A stretch of DNA of 64,000 nt from Butyrivibrio hungatei NK4A153 (GTDB lineage Bacteria; Bacillota; Clostridia; Lachnospirales; Lachnospiraceae). Under the pieces are notes generated by a model. It did no database searches. It was not told where the DNA came from and saw only the letters and a list, made by a program, of their open reading frames with translations. Position 1 is the first letter of the stretch; every line of letters starts with the position of its first letter. The translations under genes were made by a program, and so were the position numbers. The stretch lies in NCBI RefSeq assembly GCF_000424465.1, contig NZ_AUJY01000007.1, positions 62,001-126,000 of the forward strand. The letters run 5' to 3'. This document shows positions 6,692 through 14,372 of this stretch, piece after piece.

Positions 6692-7339
6692 TTACACTTC
6701 TTCGCAAATATATATCCGTTTCTTTTTCGTCCAATCAAGGGCTTCTTTTTCATTGGCAAATTCTTTTCCGGTCGCAGAGTTGAACGCCTCAAGGTTAGTG
6801 ATCTTTGCCATTATCACGGGATTGTCGGGAAGCACTTCTCCCATATCGAGTTTTCGAAGTTCGTCTTCCTTGTTCATTCTTCTGACGTAGTCATCGTCTC
6901 TGACACAGTAGATATCATATTTTTTCTGAATTTCATAATAACTTGGAATCCTGTCTTTAGAAAAATCGCATATCTTTTCAAAGCCCATCCAAGAATATAT
7001 GGACTCATCAACAGGTAAAAGAAATATAAAAGGGATTTTCTCTCCCTTAAGAAGTTCAAATGTCTTTTCAAACACGCGGGTCATGTACCCTCTATGTCGC
7101 ATGCTCTTCTTGGTTGCAACCGCAACGACGTAATAACTTGAAACGACCGTTCCGCACAGATTTACAGAAAAAGGATTCAGGTGAAGCATCGATACGACTT
7201 CCCCACCCTCAAAGCTCACTATCATCCTGTTATCGAGGCACTTGTCAGAATAATAATAATCGACAAATTCTTTCGGATCGTCAAATGCCTCCTCGTAAAG
7301 TTTTCTTGTCCTCTCTTTTTCCGCATATTCTATTATCAT
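6692..7339 (-). CDS. GNAT N-acetyltransferase, Eis-like
   Basis: A 215-residue acetyltransferase with motif A spanning VVSSYYVVAVATKKSMRHRG and YMTRVFEKTFELL (acetyl-CoA loop R-H-R-G-Y), then SIYSWMGFEKICDFSK. The layout (short N-terminus, single GNAT domain, then a tail) recalls the first domain of Eis-like enhanced acetyltransferases. The chosen ATG at 7339 gives MIIEYAEKERTRKLYEEAF; a TTG at 7381 would add 14 residues and overlap the preceding gene. Overlap or near-contact with the DUF2156 gene at 7363 means the two are translated from one transcript. Confidence 0.7.
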   Translation of the reverse strand: MIIEYAEKERTRKLYEEAFDDPKEFVDYYYSDKCLDNRMIVSFEGGEVVSMLHLNPFSVNLCGTVVSSYYVVAVATKKSMRHRGYMTRVFEKTFELLKGEKIPFIFLLPVDESIYSWMGFEKICDFSKDRIPSYYEIQKKYDIYCVRDDDYVRRMNKEDELRKLDMGEVLPDNPVIMAKITNLEAFNSATGKEFANEKEALDWTKKKRIYICEEV

Positions 7340-7362
7340 AAATTCTTCTCTCACTTTTTCCG

Positions 7363-8289
7363 TCAGATGACCTTCTCGCAAACTCTGTATTTTCTGGCAT
7401 AGCCGATCGGATTGTAGCTTTCCTTGGCCTGCCTCAGTCCTTCGAGTCCCATGTCGTCTTCTCTGTTTACAAGTTCCGCATCTTCGAAAGCGTTTAAAAG
7501 AAATTGCTGATTGATCATCTGATATATTCCGGGGATTTCAGGATTTCCTTTTTCTACACTGATAACCGCCATCTTTTCCCGACTGTTATATGAACCGATG
7601 GAAAACGCCTCAAGAACTTCATCGATAAAAATACCGCCAATCCTGAAAGTAACTTTATCACAGTTTCTGAGTATATCTATAAGTCCGTCTTTTTCTGAAA
7701 TAAGGGTTTCTTTACTCTCCGCGCCCTCGGAAAGCCTTGTATCAACCCATTCTTTCATAAATTCTTCAAGGAAATATTCATCAACACAGCACATGGTCCT
7801 GTATTCCCATCTGCCTTCATATTCCTTCATAAATTTATTTATCAGATTTCTCTTCTTTTGGAACTTTTTTCCCGATAGATTTCTGAGCTCATCGGCGTCA
7901 TACAGATAATCCTTAAGATCACTCTCCTCTTCTATCGTGAAGTCGGGATTGCAAAGAAGTCCCAAAGCCCGCATCGCATCTTCATCAGCAAGATCGATCC
8001 TTAGCGGACGCTTAAGTTCCTCATTAAAATACTCCCTTAGAAGCTCAAAATACTTGTGAATCTCCTCTTCCCTGCAATAGGGCATTGCCGCGAAATATCC
8101 CTTGTCATCCTGCATCAATATGATCGCAGCCTCATCCTCAAGATATATTTGGGTATTATACAAGTCTTTCCAGAGATACGTATCAAGAACCGTACTGTCG
8201 CAGGTCTTGTTGTCTCTTAACGCGTATACCTCCGAAAGTTTTGCCGCTTCTTCAAATGTCGGTTTATGAAAATCAAGATTTTTTTCCAT
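7363..8289 (-). CDS. DUF2156-type lysyltransferase-like protein
   Basis: About 308 residues with the paired GNAT-like architecture of the DUF2156/phosphatidylglycerol lysyltransferase C-terminal domain: DNKTCDSTVLDTYLWKDLY, then KKFQKKRNLINKFMKEYEGR, LEEFMKEW, FSIGSYNSREKMAVISVEKG and the C-terminal NREDDMGLEGLRQAKESYNP. In MprF this fold transfers lysine from Lys-tRNA to lipid. Soluble versions without the flippase, as here, are common in Clostridia and their substrate is unknown. The ATG at 8289 has AAAGGT upstream; an in-frame ATG at 8307 is less well placed. It overlaps the next gene region by translational coupling. Confidence 0.75.
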   Translation of the reverse strand: MEKNLDFHKPTFEEAAKLSEVYALRDNKTCDSTVLDTYLWKDLYNTQIYLEDEAAIILMQDDKGYFAAMPYCREEEIHKYFELLREYFNEELKRPLRIDLADEDAMRALGLLCNPDFTIEEESDLKDYLYDADELRNLSGKKFQKKRNLINKFMKEYEGRWEYRTMCCVDEYFLEEFMKEWVDTRLSEGAESKETLISEKDGLIDILRNCDKVTFRIGGIFIDEVLEAFSIGSYNSREKMAVISVEKGNPEIPGIYQMINQQFLLNAFEDAELVNREDDMGLEGLRQAKESYNPIGYARKYRVCEKVI

Positions 8290-8316
8290 ATGACCTTTCC
8301 GTTCCACGCATGCGTA

Positions 8317-9699
8317 TTATAAATGTGCCGCAAGCTCCGCTCCGATATTGCTTTCCTTGATTCGATTCTTTTTGTACCACACATATCTAAGCCATGCGGT
8401 AAATCCACTCATTGACCAGACGATTCCGACAGACCACCAGATTCCCCAGAGTCCGATAAACGAAATCTGTGTCAGAAGAACCGGAACTATAAATCTGCCG
8501 ATAACCTCGACAATTCCGTTGAGCAGGGCAAAAAACGAATCTCCGAATCCGTTGAGTACACCTCTTACAACATATATCATTCCAAGCATAACATAAAAAT
8601 AGCTTGTTATTCTAAGCGCCATCGCTCCCATTGCGATAACGGCTTCATCTTCAACAAAGATTCTTATGATAGCCTCGCCAAAAAACTGCATTATCGGAAG
8701 CATAGCCGCTGAAAAAATTGCCATCAGCATCATGCTCTTTTTATAACCTGCAGTAATGCGGTCATTCTTACTTGCGCCATAATTCTGTCCCGTAAATGTT
8801 GAAAGTGCGGCGCCGAGTGTCTGATACGGCTGATGAATCAGCTGTTCAATCCTACTGGTTGCGGTAAATGCGGCAACAGCTACTTTTCCAAATGAATTAA
8901 CTACTCGCTGAAGTGCCATGCATGAGATTGCAATAAGCGAAAACTGCAGTGACAAAGGAATTCCCAGCTTCAACACTTTCATAGAAATATTCATATCAAC
9001 CTTAAGTTCATCACGCCTGATTTTGAAATACTCATTAAATTTCATGGCATAGATAAGACAACTGATTCCTGAGACAAGTTGTGCAATTACCGTAGCAACT
9101 CCCGCGCCGGCCACACTCATATGAAGTCCGCACACGAACAGCACATCAAGCGCTGTATTAAGAAGGCATGAAAAGATAAGGAAGTAAAGCGGCGTCTTTG
9201 AATCACCGAGCGCCCTAAGCATCGAAGATGCATAGTTATAAAGTGACACAAAAACAAGGCCGAGGCACATGATCCTAAGATATGCCACAGCATCTGCCAT
9301 TATCTCATCAGGCGTTGCAAGCATTTTTAAAATCGGTTCAGATAAAAGAAATGCAACTATACCGACGATAATCGGAAATACCAGCATAATATAACCTGTG
9401 TTGACAATGCAGCTTTTTATCTCATCAGTATCGCCTTTTCCAAAAAACTGAGATGTTATTATTCCTCCGCCACTTCCGATTCCGTTGCACATGGCAAAAA
9501 ACAGGAATGTTACAGATCCTGTCGCTCCGATTGCAGCAAGTGCATCAGCGCCGACAAATTGTCCCACGATAACAGAATCCACCAGATTGTACAGCTGCTG
9601 GAAAAGATTTCCTATAAGCATCGGTATCGAAAACCGGATGATCAAAGAAACCGGGCTTCCTTCGGTCATATTAATTACTGATGATCTTTGTGCTTTCAT
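8317..9699 (-). CDS. MATE family efflux transporter
   Basis: At 460 residues and about twelve predicted membrane helices this matches the MATE (NorM/DinF) family, which exports cationic drugs or metabolites in exchange for Na+ or H+. Family signatures are visible: IRFSIPMLIGNLFQQLYNL and DSVIVGQFVGADALAAIGAT at the N-terminus, GIGSGGGIITSQFFG, SMLRALGDSKTPL, and in the second half FTGQNYGASKNDRI and VVRGVLNGFGDS. It has an internal two-fold repeat as expected. The substrate is not predictable. It precedes the DUF2156 and GNAT genes on the same strand with a 27-base gap. Confidence 0.9.
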   Translation of the reverse strand: MKAQRSSVINMTEGSPVSLIIRFSIPMLIGNLFQQLYNLVDSVIVGQFVGADALAAIGATGSVTFLFFAMCNGIGSGGGIITSQFFGKGDTDEIKSCIVNTGYIMLVFPIIVGIVAFLLSEPILKMLATPDEIMADAVAYLRIMCLGLVFVSLYNYASSMLRALGDSKTPLYFLIFSCLLNTALDVLFVCGLHMSVAGAGVATVIAQLVSGISCLIYAMKFNEYFKIRRDELKVDMNISMKVLKLGIPLSLQFSLIAISCMALQRVVNSFGKVAVAAFTATSRIEQLIHQPYQTLGAALSTFTGQNYGASKNDRITAGYKKSMMLMAIFSAAMLPIMQFFGEAIIRIFVEDEAVIAMGAMALRITSYFYVMLGMIYVVRGVLNGFGDSFFALLNGIVEVIGRFIVPVLLTQISFIGLWGIWWSVGIVWSMSGFTAWLRYVWYKKNRIKESNIGAELAAHL

Positions 9700-9725
9700 T
9701 TCAAAACTTCCTTGTAATCAGAATA

Positions 9726-9748
9726 AAGAGTTGCCATACAACTCTTTG
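9726..9748 (-). terminator. Short hairpin upstream of the MATE gene
   Basis: AAAGAGTTG and CAACTCTTT flank a five-base loop. On the minus strand the stem is followed by a broken T run. It lies between the XRE-membrane gene ending at 9830 and the MATE start at 9699 and may end the upstream transcript. Confidence 0.45.
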
Positions 9749-9829
9749 CGCGCCTTATCCTACATAACCAAATAGAAATTATATGCCCGTATTTTTTTCA
9801 ATGCTTCTTATTTTCTGTTATGAAACATC

Positions 9830-10789
9830 TCAATTTTTGTCTTTTTCTTGCAAGTCGGACGCTGTTTTGCGCTTTCTGTACAATGTAAGCGTCTGGCAAA
9901 TAATCAGACAATACAGTGATATCCTTGTAAAAAAATCTCTTACTATATAAATTGAACACATTGTGACATCATCAATCGTATATTTATAATTTTCCATCAC
10001 GCCACGCCTTTCATTAAGCATCCAGTCAATATCATTATTCACAGCATTTATTATTCCCCATATCGAAGCAACCATAATGATATTTACCCATAATTTACGT
10101 TTTGAGCCTCGTATAAAAAAGAAATACACAGCAATTAACAGCATTATTGCAGGACAATATAAGGGTATATCACATTCAAGACATATCGAAATATATTCCC
10201 ATATACGATTTCTAAATGATCTGTTAAAAACCTCAAGCTGATTCCTAAAGTTGTAGCAAAACCAAAAGAAGCCATCGATTAAAAAAATCAAAAAATACGA
10301 AATCAAAACAATCCCGATTCTCTTTGGAGTCTGAATATCTTTTATCGCACAATATAAGCCATAAGAAAAAATTGCTATATATAACGCCTCTATTGTATAA
10401 CCAAAAACACTTCCAAAATCGAAAGTTCCATAATCAAACCTTTTAGGTCCCTGTATTCCATACCATTCCATTAGATACTGCATATGCTCTATAAACCGTA
10501 GCAAAACTATACTCATAAATAGAGCAATCGTAACGTTGTTAGCTACCTTACTTTCAATAACGGGACTCTTTTCCACAACTTCCGGCATATCCTCGTCGGA
10601 TAACAAACTATCGATACTAAGCCCCAGTATCCGGGCTATTCTCTTTGTCGTCACAAGATCCGGATAACGGTCGCCACGCTCCCAACGCGAGATTGACTGT
10701 CTCGTTACATATAATTGTTCTGCAAGAGCCTGTTGTGACAGCCCCTTTTCCTCTCTAGCTTTTTTCAGTCGCTCCCCAAACTCAACCAT
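9830..10789 (-). CDS. Membrane-anchored XRE transcriptional regulator (copy 1)
   Basis: Residues 5-60 form an XRE helix-turn-helix (FGERLKKAREEKGLSQQALA, LYVTRQSISRWERGDRYPDL). After a short linker, from about residue 90 on, there are five or six hydrophobic segments (NNVTIALFMSIVLLRFIEHM, IGIVLISYFLIFLIDGFFWF, YCPAIMLLIAVYFFF and others), ending in LYRKRKTASDLQEKDKN. It is a paralogue of 14349-15305 with the same tail, and the 75 bases covering the 3' end are almost identical in both. It begins 29 bases after the solute-binding lipoprotein gene, so the lipoprotein may feed a signal to it across the membrane. No ligand is known. Confidence 0.8.
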   Translation of the reverse strand: MVEFGERLKKAREEKGLSQQALAEQLYVTRQSISRWERGDRYPDLVTTKRIARILGLSIDSLLSDEDMPEVVEKSPVIESKVANNVTIALFMSIVLLRFIEHMQYLMEWYGIQGPKRFDYGTFDFGSVFGYTIEALYIAIFSYGLYCAIKDIQTPKRIGIVLISYFLIFLIDGFFWFCYNFRNQLEVFNRSFRNRIWEYISICLECDIPLYCPAIMLLIAVYFFFIRGSKRKLWVNIIMVASIWGIINAVNNDIDWMLNERRGVMENYKYTIDDVTMCSIYIVRDFFTRISLYCLIICQTLTLYRKRKTASDLQEKDKN

Positions 10790-10818
10790 TTTAAACTTTT
10801 TTATTCCTCATCTTTTAA

Positions 10819-13059
10819 TCAACTGTTTTCATTAAGATATGTTGTGACCCTGTTCTGAATAAGGTCTGCAACTTCCTCTGCTGTCTTTTGTCCGCCAAAA
10901 AATGCTGAAGTCTCCTCACTTACAATATCACAGATACTGCTGTCATTACATCCTTGCGTCTTGATAGAAAGAACATAATCATAAAACTTCTTTATCTCAT
11001 CCTGAGTAAGTGGCTTCATTTTTACTAGATCCTGTTTGGATTGGTCATAAGCATAAGCCATTCTGTCATCATCGCTTCTTTCCTTTAGAGCTTCCTGTAA
11101 TTGCTCTTCAAATATAGGTTTTACAGTAGAAAATTTATCAAAATCTCCGCGCTGCGAAAGAAGCATATTTCTAATTAAATCATATATCTCATCCTGGTGG
11201 CTCGTACTGCTGTTTACAGCAAAAGCATCCCCACGTATCACCGCTATATTATCGCCGCTGTTATTTGGCAAACCGACAAACTCAATATCATCATGAAATA
11301 CCATCTGCTTAAGCCTTACATAATCATCAATTCCATAAAATGTATGAATATCAAATAATGCTTCATCCGCCATATACTTATCGTCAATAAACAGATAATC
11401 TGCATCGGATCCTTTTAGTTCATCCGGAAACTTATTCATAAAATTCAAAAGATCGATAAATTCAGGTCCTTTAAAATTGCACTTTTTGTTTTTCCGATCA
11501 ATAAACTTATCTCCATAAAATGGCCAAATATATTCAAAAGATGATTTTTTTAATCCTCCGAAAGCAATACTGTAATCAGTGCCCATACTCTTTATAAGAT
11601 TGTCACAGTCCTGATATGTAAGAGATTTTTTTCCACCTGCAAACTTAGCCCTTACTATACTCGTTTCAAAATAGAACGAGGGCATAAATGAATAAGTATT
11701 GCCGTCAATCTTCACCATCTCAGCTATATTGGGAAGGATCTCTACATCCCCCAATGCTCCGTCTTTTTCAAAAGCAGGCGTCAGATCCATCAGTATTCCC
11801 TTATCGGCATAGTTCTTAAGCATATCTTCCGAAACACTGAAAATATCAGGAGCTTTTCCTGATAATATATCAAGCTCAAACTGCTTTTGCGGATCCTCAG
11901 GATATAATTCGCAATAGTCGACTATTTTTATCATATACTTATCGCTTGATCTGTTGAATTGCACAATCTGACCATTAGAGTTGGAATCAATCCCCCAAAC
12001 CGTTCCCAAAGTAATGATTGTCTTATCCACTACATCTTTTGGATTCACTTTGGTAAGTCTCACAAGCTCATCATAGTATCCTGAATCTGAACACAAACCG
12101 GCAATAAACTCATTATCGCTTAATGCTGTAGCCCTAATATCCGTCTGCCCACCCAATCCAACATTGGAATCGCTATAGTTAAGCAGCTTATCCAGTTTAG
12201 ATGTCTTCATGTCATATTTATATACTCCGCTACCATCAAGTGGTGAAACATATAGATTACTTCCACCATCCGTAAAGAAAGTATATTGTGATTCGCTTCC
12301 TAAACCTTCAGGATTTTTCACGACTTCCTTTGTATCAAGATTAACCATATCCGCTTCAGATTCATTTATGTAATATATCAGCAATTGATTATCTGACACC
12401 TTAACAAGATCGGAGATGGTTCCACTTGCTTTTAATTCTACAAGCTTTTCGAAACCGTTTTTCTCATCATAGGTATAAATCCCCTTTGTCGTATGACAGA
12501 TAAGACCATATTTTTCATGCCATGTAATCGCCATAACATCGGAACCTTCTTCGGAAGAATCTTTCGTAGCTTCTTTGGTAAGGTCCAACCTATACAGTTC
12601 TTTTCCTGATGCATCATACTTGATAAGATAATCTGTATCTTCCTCTGAGTCTTCAGATTCTATCCTTTCCAAGCACCTTATATAAACGTTTCCGTCATTA
12701 TCAAACGCAGCTGAAGATGTAAAGCATTTATTCTCTGATTTAATGTCAAAAGACTTGGCATCCGATCCATCCGGATTAAATGAAACGAATCTACACTTTC
12801 CATTATCTGTCTGAGCAATAACCTGTATTCTATCATCTTTCCTATCGATAACAGCGACTTCTTCGCCATCTTCAAGGATACCTTTTATATCTTCCTGTTT
12901 AAAAATATGCTCCTTATCAATCTTTTCTGCTTGAGCCAAAGCCTCTTTTCCTCCGGCCTTAACAATATCGTCTTTTTGGCCGCAGCCTGACGTTGTTATA
13001 CAAAATGTAAACGCCAGCATACCGCTTAGTACTCTTTTCAATATTTCTGTTTTCCTCAT
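10819..13059 (-). CDS. Large lipoprotein: propeller-like domain plus solute-binding domain
   Basis: 746 residues. The N-terminus is a lipoprotein signal (KRVLSGMLAFTFCITTSGC, lipidated Cys at 26). Residues about 50-370 show repeated strands such as YDEKNGFEKLVEL, NLYVSPLDGSGVYKYD and DNEFIAGLCSD, resembling a beta-propeller. From about 385 to 740 lies a family 1 extracellular solute-binding fold (FELDILSGKAPDIFSVSEDM, MKNYADKGILMDLTPAF, NTYSFMPSFYFETSIVRA). No ABC permease or ATPase is adjacent. With the membrane XRE gene downstream, a sensory role is as likely as uptake. Its promoter (13119-13147) is one of three matching promoters in this region. Confidence 0.75.
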   Translation of the reverse strand: MRKTEILKRVLSGMLAFTFCITTSGCGQKDDIVKAGGKEALAQAEKIDKEHIFKQEDIKGILEDGEEVAVIDRKDDRIQVIAQTDNGKCRFVSFNPDGSDAKSFDIKSENKCFTSSAAFDNDGNVYIRCLERIESEDSEEDTDYLIKYDASGKELYRLDLTKEATKDSSEEGSDVMAITWHEKYGLICHTTKGIYTYDEKNGFEKLVELKASGTISDLVKVSDNQLLIYYINESEADMVNLDTKEVVKNPEGLGSESQYTFFTDGGSNLYVSPLDGSGVYKYDMKTSKLDKLLNYSDSNVGLGGQTDIRATALSDNEFIAGLCSDSGYYDELVRLTKVNPKDVVDKTIITLGTVWGIDSNSNGQIVQFNRSSDKYMIKIVDYCELYPEDPQKQFELDILSGKAPDIFSVSEDMLKNYADKGILMDLTPAFEKDGALGDVEILPNIAEMVKIDGNTYSFMPSFYFETSIVRAKFAGGKKSLTYQDCDNLIKSMGTDYSIAFGGLKKSSFEYIWPFYGDKFIDRKNKKCNFKGPEFIDLLNFMNKFPDELKGSDADYLFIDDKYMADEALFDIHTFYGIDDYVRLKQMVFHDDIEFVGLPNNSGDNIAVIRGDAFAVNSSTSHQDEIYDLIRNMLLSQRGDFDKFSTVKPIFEEQLQEALKERSDDDRMAYAYDQSKQDLVKMKPLTQDEIKKFYDYVLSIKTQGCNDSSICDIVSEETSAFFGGQKTAEEVADLIQNRVTTYLNENS

Positions 13060-13118
13060 CTACTTTCCCCTTAATAATCTCTTTTTGTACCATCTGATTA
13101 CGCGTACGATGTTTCTTA

Positions 13119-13186
13119 AGTATCTCTTAACACCAAAAACATTACAAGAATTCGCATAAAAATAAGGTGCGCCAATATGGTGCACC
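13119..13186 (-). promoter_or_regulatory. Promoter A with upstream palindrome (lipoprotein gene)
   Basis: On the minus strand: -35 TTGTAA (13147-13142), 17-base spacer, -10 GATACT (13124-13119), about 60 bases before the ATG at 13059. Upstream of the -35, at 13166-13186, is a palindrome with arms GGTGCGCC and GGTGCACC around AATAT. Its centre is about 52 bases upstream of the -10 hexamer. The same arrangement recurs at 13868-13935 and 15363-15430. Confidence 0.65.
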
Positions 13187-13239
13187 CCAGTAAATATCTG
13201 CGTTTCAGTTATATATACTTGCTAAAACAAAAAATTCAT

Positions 13240-13524
13240 CTAAATAAATAACACATAGTAATGTGGCAGTATTATTTTCGCACCTGACACCCCATTCCTA
13301 TTGGCTATTAATTTGTATGCCTTATCGGGCGAATACTCTTTTATATAATTATTAAGTGAAACCGATGCCTTATTTCCAGCCTTCACCTCTATCGGTACTA
13401 CCTCTCCATCTTTTTCAATAAGAAACTCCAATTCATGCTCATCATCAGGTTTATAATAATGGAGATTATAGCCGCGTTTGATAAGACATTCAGATATTAT
13501 ATTTTCATAAATGCCACCTTTAGC
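13240..13524 (-). pseudogene. 3' remnant of a DUF4143 AAA-family ATPase
   Basis: Translation from codon GCT at 13524 reads KGGIYENIISECLIKRGYNL and then LEFLIEKDGEVVPIEVKAG, ending IILPHYYVLFI with the stop at 13240. This is the C-terminal nuclease-like DUF4143 part of the common Clostridial ATPases of about 400 residues. A TAG lies just upstream in frame, and the AAA domain with its Walker motifs is missing. An internal ATG (13431) could give at most 63 residues. I read it as a remnant; the 33-base repeats 5' of it may be what is left of the gene start. Confidence 0.6.
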
Positions 13525-13550
13525 ATTTCCCTAGTCTTCGTCAATATCAA

Positions 13551-13644
13551 TGCATAAAATCGGGGTGCTGTTTTATAGAAAATTGCATAAAATCGGGATG
13601 CTTTTTTCTTGAAAAATACATAAAATCGGGATGTCTATTTTTCT
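13551..13644. repeat. 33-base tandem repeat, three units
   Basis: Units begin at 13551, 13584 and 13617, exactly 33 bases apart, each with the core GCATAAAATCGGGATG (or one mismatch). On the minus strand they encode an 11-residue repeat of the form K-x-H-P-D-F-M-x-F-S-x. They lie immediately 5' of the DUF4143 remnant and overlap the last codons of the small membrane gene at 13635. In-frame repeats of this kind could be a decayed leader of the ATPase or a noncoding element. Confidence 0.7.
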
Positions 13645-13787
13645 TTTATACTCGCAAGAACATCATCGCTCATATCGTAACTATCCCCAATTACGAAAAA
13701 CACAAATAACCAGACAAACAAAAATACTCCCAAGAACAAATGATAAACACCTATAATATTTCCAAACAATAAAATCAATGCTGACAT
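13635..13787 (-). CDS. Small membrane protein (50 residues)
   Basis: An ATG at 13787 is preceded by an excellent RBS (GGAGGAATATAGGT). The product begins MSALILLFGNIIGVYHLFLG, continues hydrophobic through VFLFVWLFVFFVIG, and ends in an acidic/polar tail (DSYDMSDDVLASIKEK) with TAG at 13635-13637. That is one long or two short membrane helices. It has its own promoter of the same type as the solute-binding lipoprotein and the second XRE-membrane regulator, which argues that it is a real gene in the same regulon. No family recognised. Confidence 0.55.
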   Translation of the reverse strand: MSALILLFGNIIGVYHLFLGVFLFVWLFVFFVIGDSYDMSDDVLASIKEK

Positions 13788-13867
13788 ACCTATATTCCTC
13801 CCATGATTCTTCAAAAAAATATATTCAACATAAATTCTGCTTTTTAGCTTTCAAAGAAGTTATCTTC

Positions 13868-13935
13868 AGTATCTTTTTCAGCCGGGAATATTACAAGCAA
13901 CGCATCGGAAAATGGGCGCTCCAATATGGTGACAT
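13868..13935 (-). promoter_or_regulatory. Promoter C with upstream palindrome (small membrane gene)
   Basis: Minus strand: -35 TTGTAA (13896-13891), 17-base spacer, -10 GATACT (13873-13868), about 80 bases before the ATG at 13787. The upstream element at 13914-13935 (GGGCGCTCC, AATAT, GGTGACATG) is a decayed version of the palindrome seen at 13166 and 15408. Its centre is again about 52 bases from the -10. Confidence 0.6.
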
Positions 13936-14012
13936 GCGGTAAAATCAAGGTTTCAGCGTCACATTTTATGTTGCTTTTTCAAAAAAGGAATGGCACCTGC
14001 TTTTTTAAAAAG

Positions 14013-14055
14013 AAAACGCCACAGAAAATCCTCTTAGGAAATTCTGTGGCGTTTT
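14013..14055. terminator. Bidirectional intrinsic terminator
   Basis: AAAACGCCACAGAA (14013-14026) and its exact complement TTCTGTGGCGTTTT (14042-14055) form a 14-base perfect stem with A and T runs on the two sides. It begins one base after the stop of the XRE-membrane remnant at 14057 and would end minus-strand transcription from 15305. Confidence 0.85.
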
Positions 14056-14056
14056 C

Positions 14057-14260
14057 TCATTGCACCGTGGCTTCCACAAGCTGCTCTTCGCTGCTTAGAT
14101 CCATAGCCATTCTGCGCTTTCTGTACAAAGTGTATGTCTGATATATGACCAGAGCCGAAAATGCTATACCAAGCATAAAGCCGGCTATTATTTCATTTAC
14201 ATTCCCAACAGCCTCTCCAAGGGTAGCCGTTGAGTAATTCGCTGTATAAAACTTTTCCAT
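14057..14260 (-). pseudogene. 3' remnant of a third XRE-membrane regulator
   Basis: The 67 residues contain a membrane helix and tail (IIAGFMLGIAFSALVIYQTY, then LYRKRRMAMDL) that align with the C-termini of the two intact XRE-membrane proteins (for example VLIVYQSNVLYRKRLTAMKL). The HTH and other helices are missing, and the ATG at 14260 lacks an RBS. I infer a 3' fragment left by the duplication that produced the two complete copies. It might still be translated as a small membrane protein. Confidence 0.55.
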
Positions 14261-14297
14261 CTTAAATCTTTTGAAAAATGTGATAACAGTATCAAGT

Positions 14298-14372
14298 TAT
14301 ATGCCCGAATTTTTTTTGAATGCTTCTTATTTTCTGTTATGAAACATCTCAATTTTTGTCTTTTTCTTGCAA
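14298..14372. repeat. 75-base repeat shared by the 3' ends of both XRE-membrane genes
   Basis: The segment from TTATATGCCCG to TTTTTCTTGCAA at 14298-14372 is almost identical to 9780-9854. It covers the last codons (LQEKDKN) and about 50 bases past the stop in both places. Outside it the genes diverge strongly, which fits a duplication with later gene conversion at the 3' end. Confidence 0.75.

Noticed and set aside
13926-14141. Plus-strand frame of 71 codons
   Set aside because: It runs through the terminator at 14013-14055 and the reverse of the XRE-membrane remnant, with no RBS or protein-like pattern.
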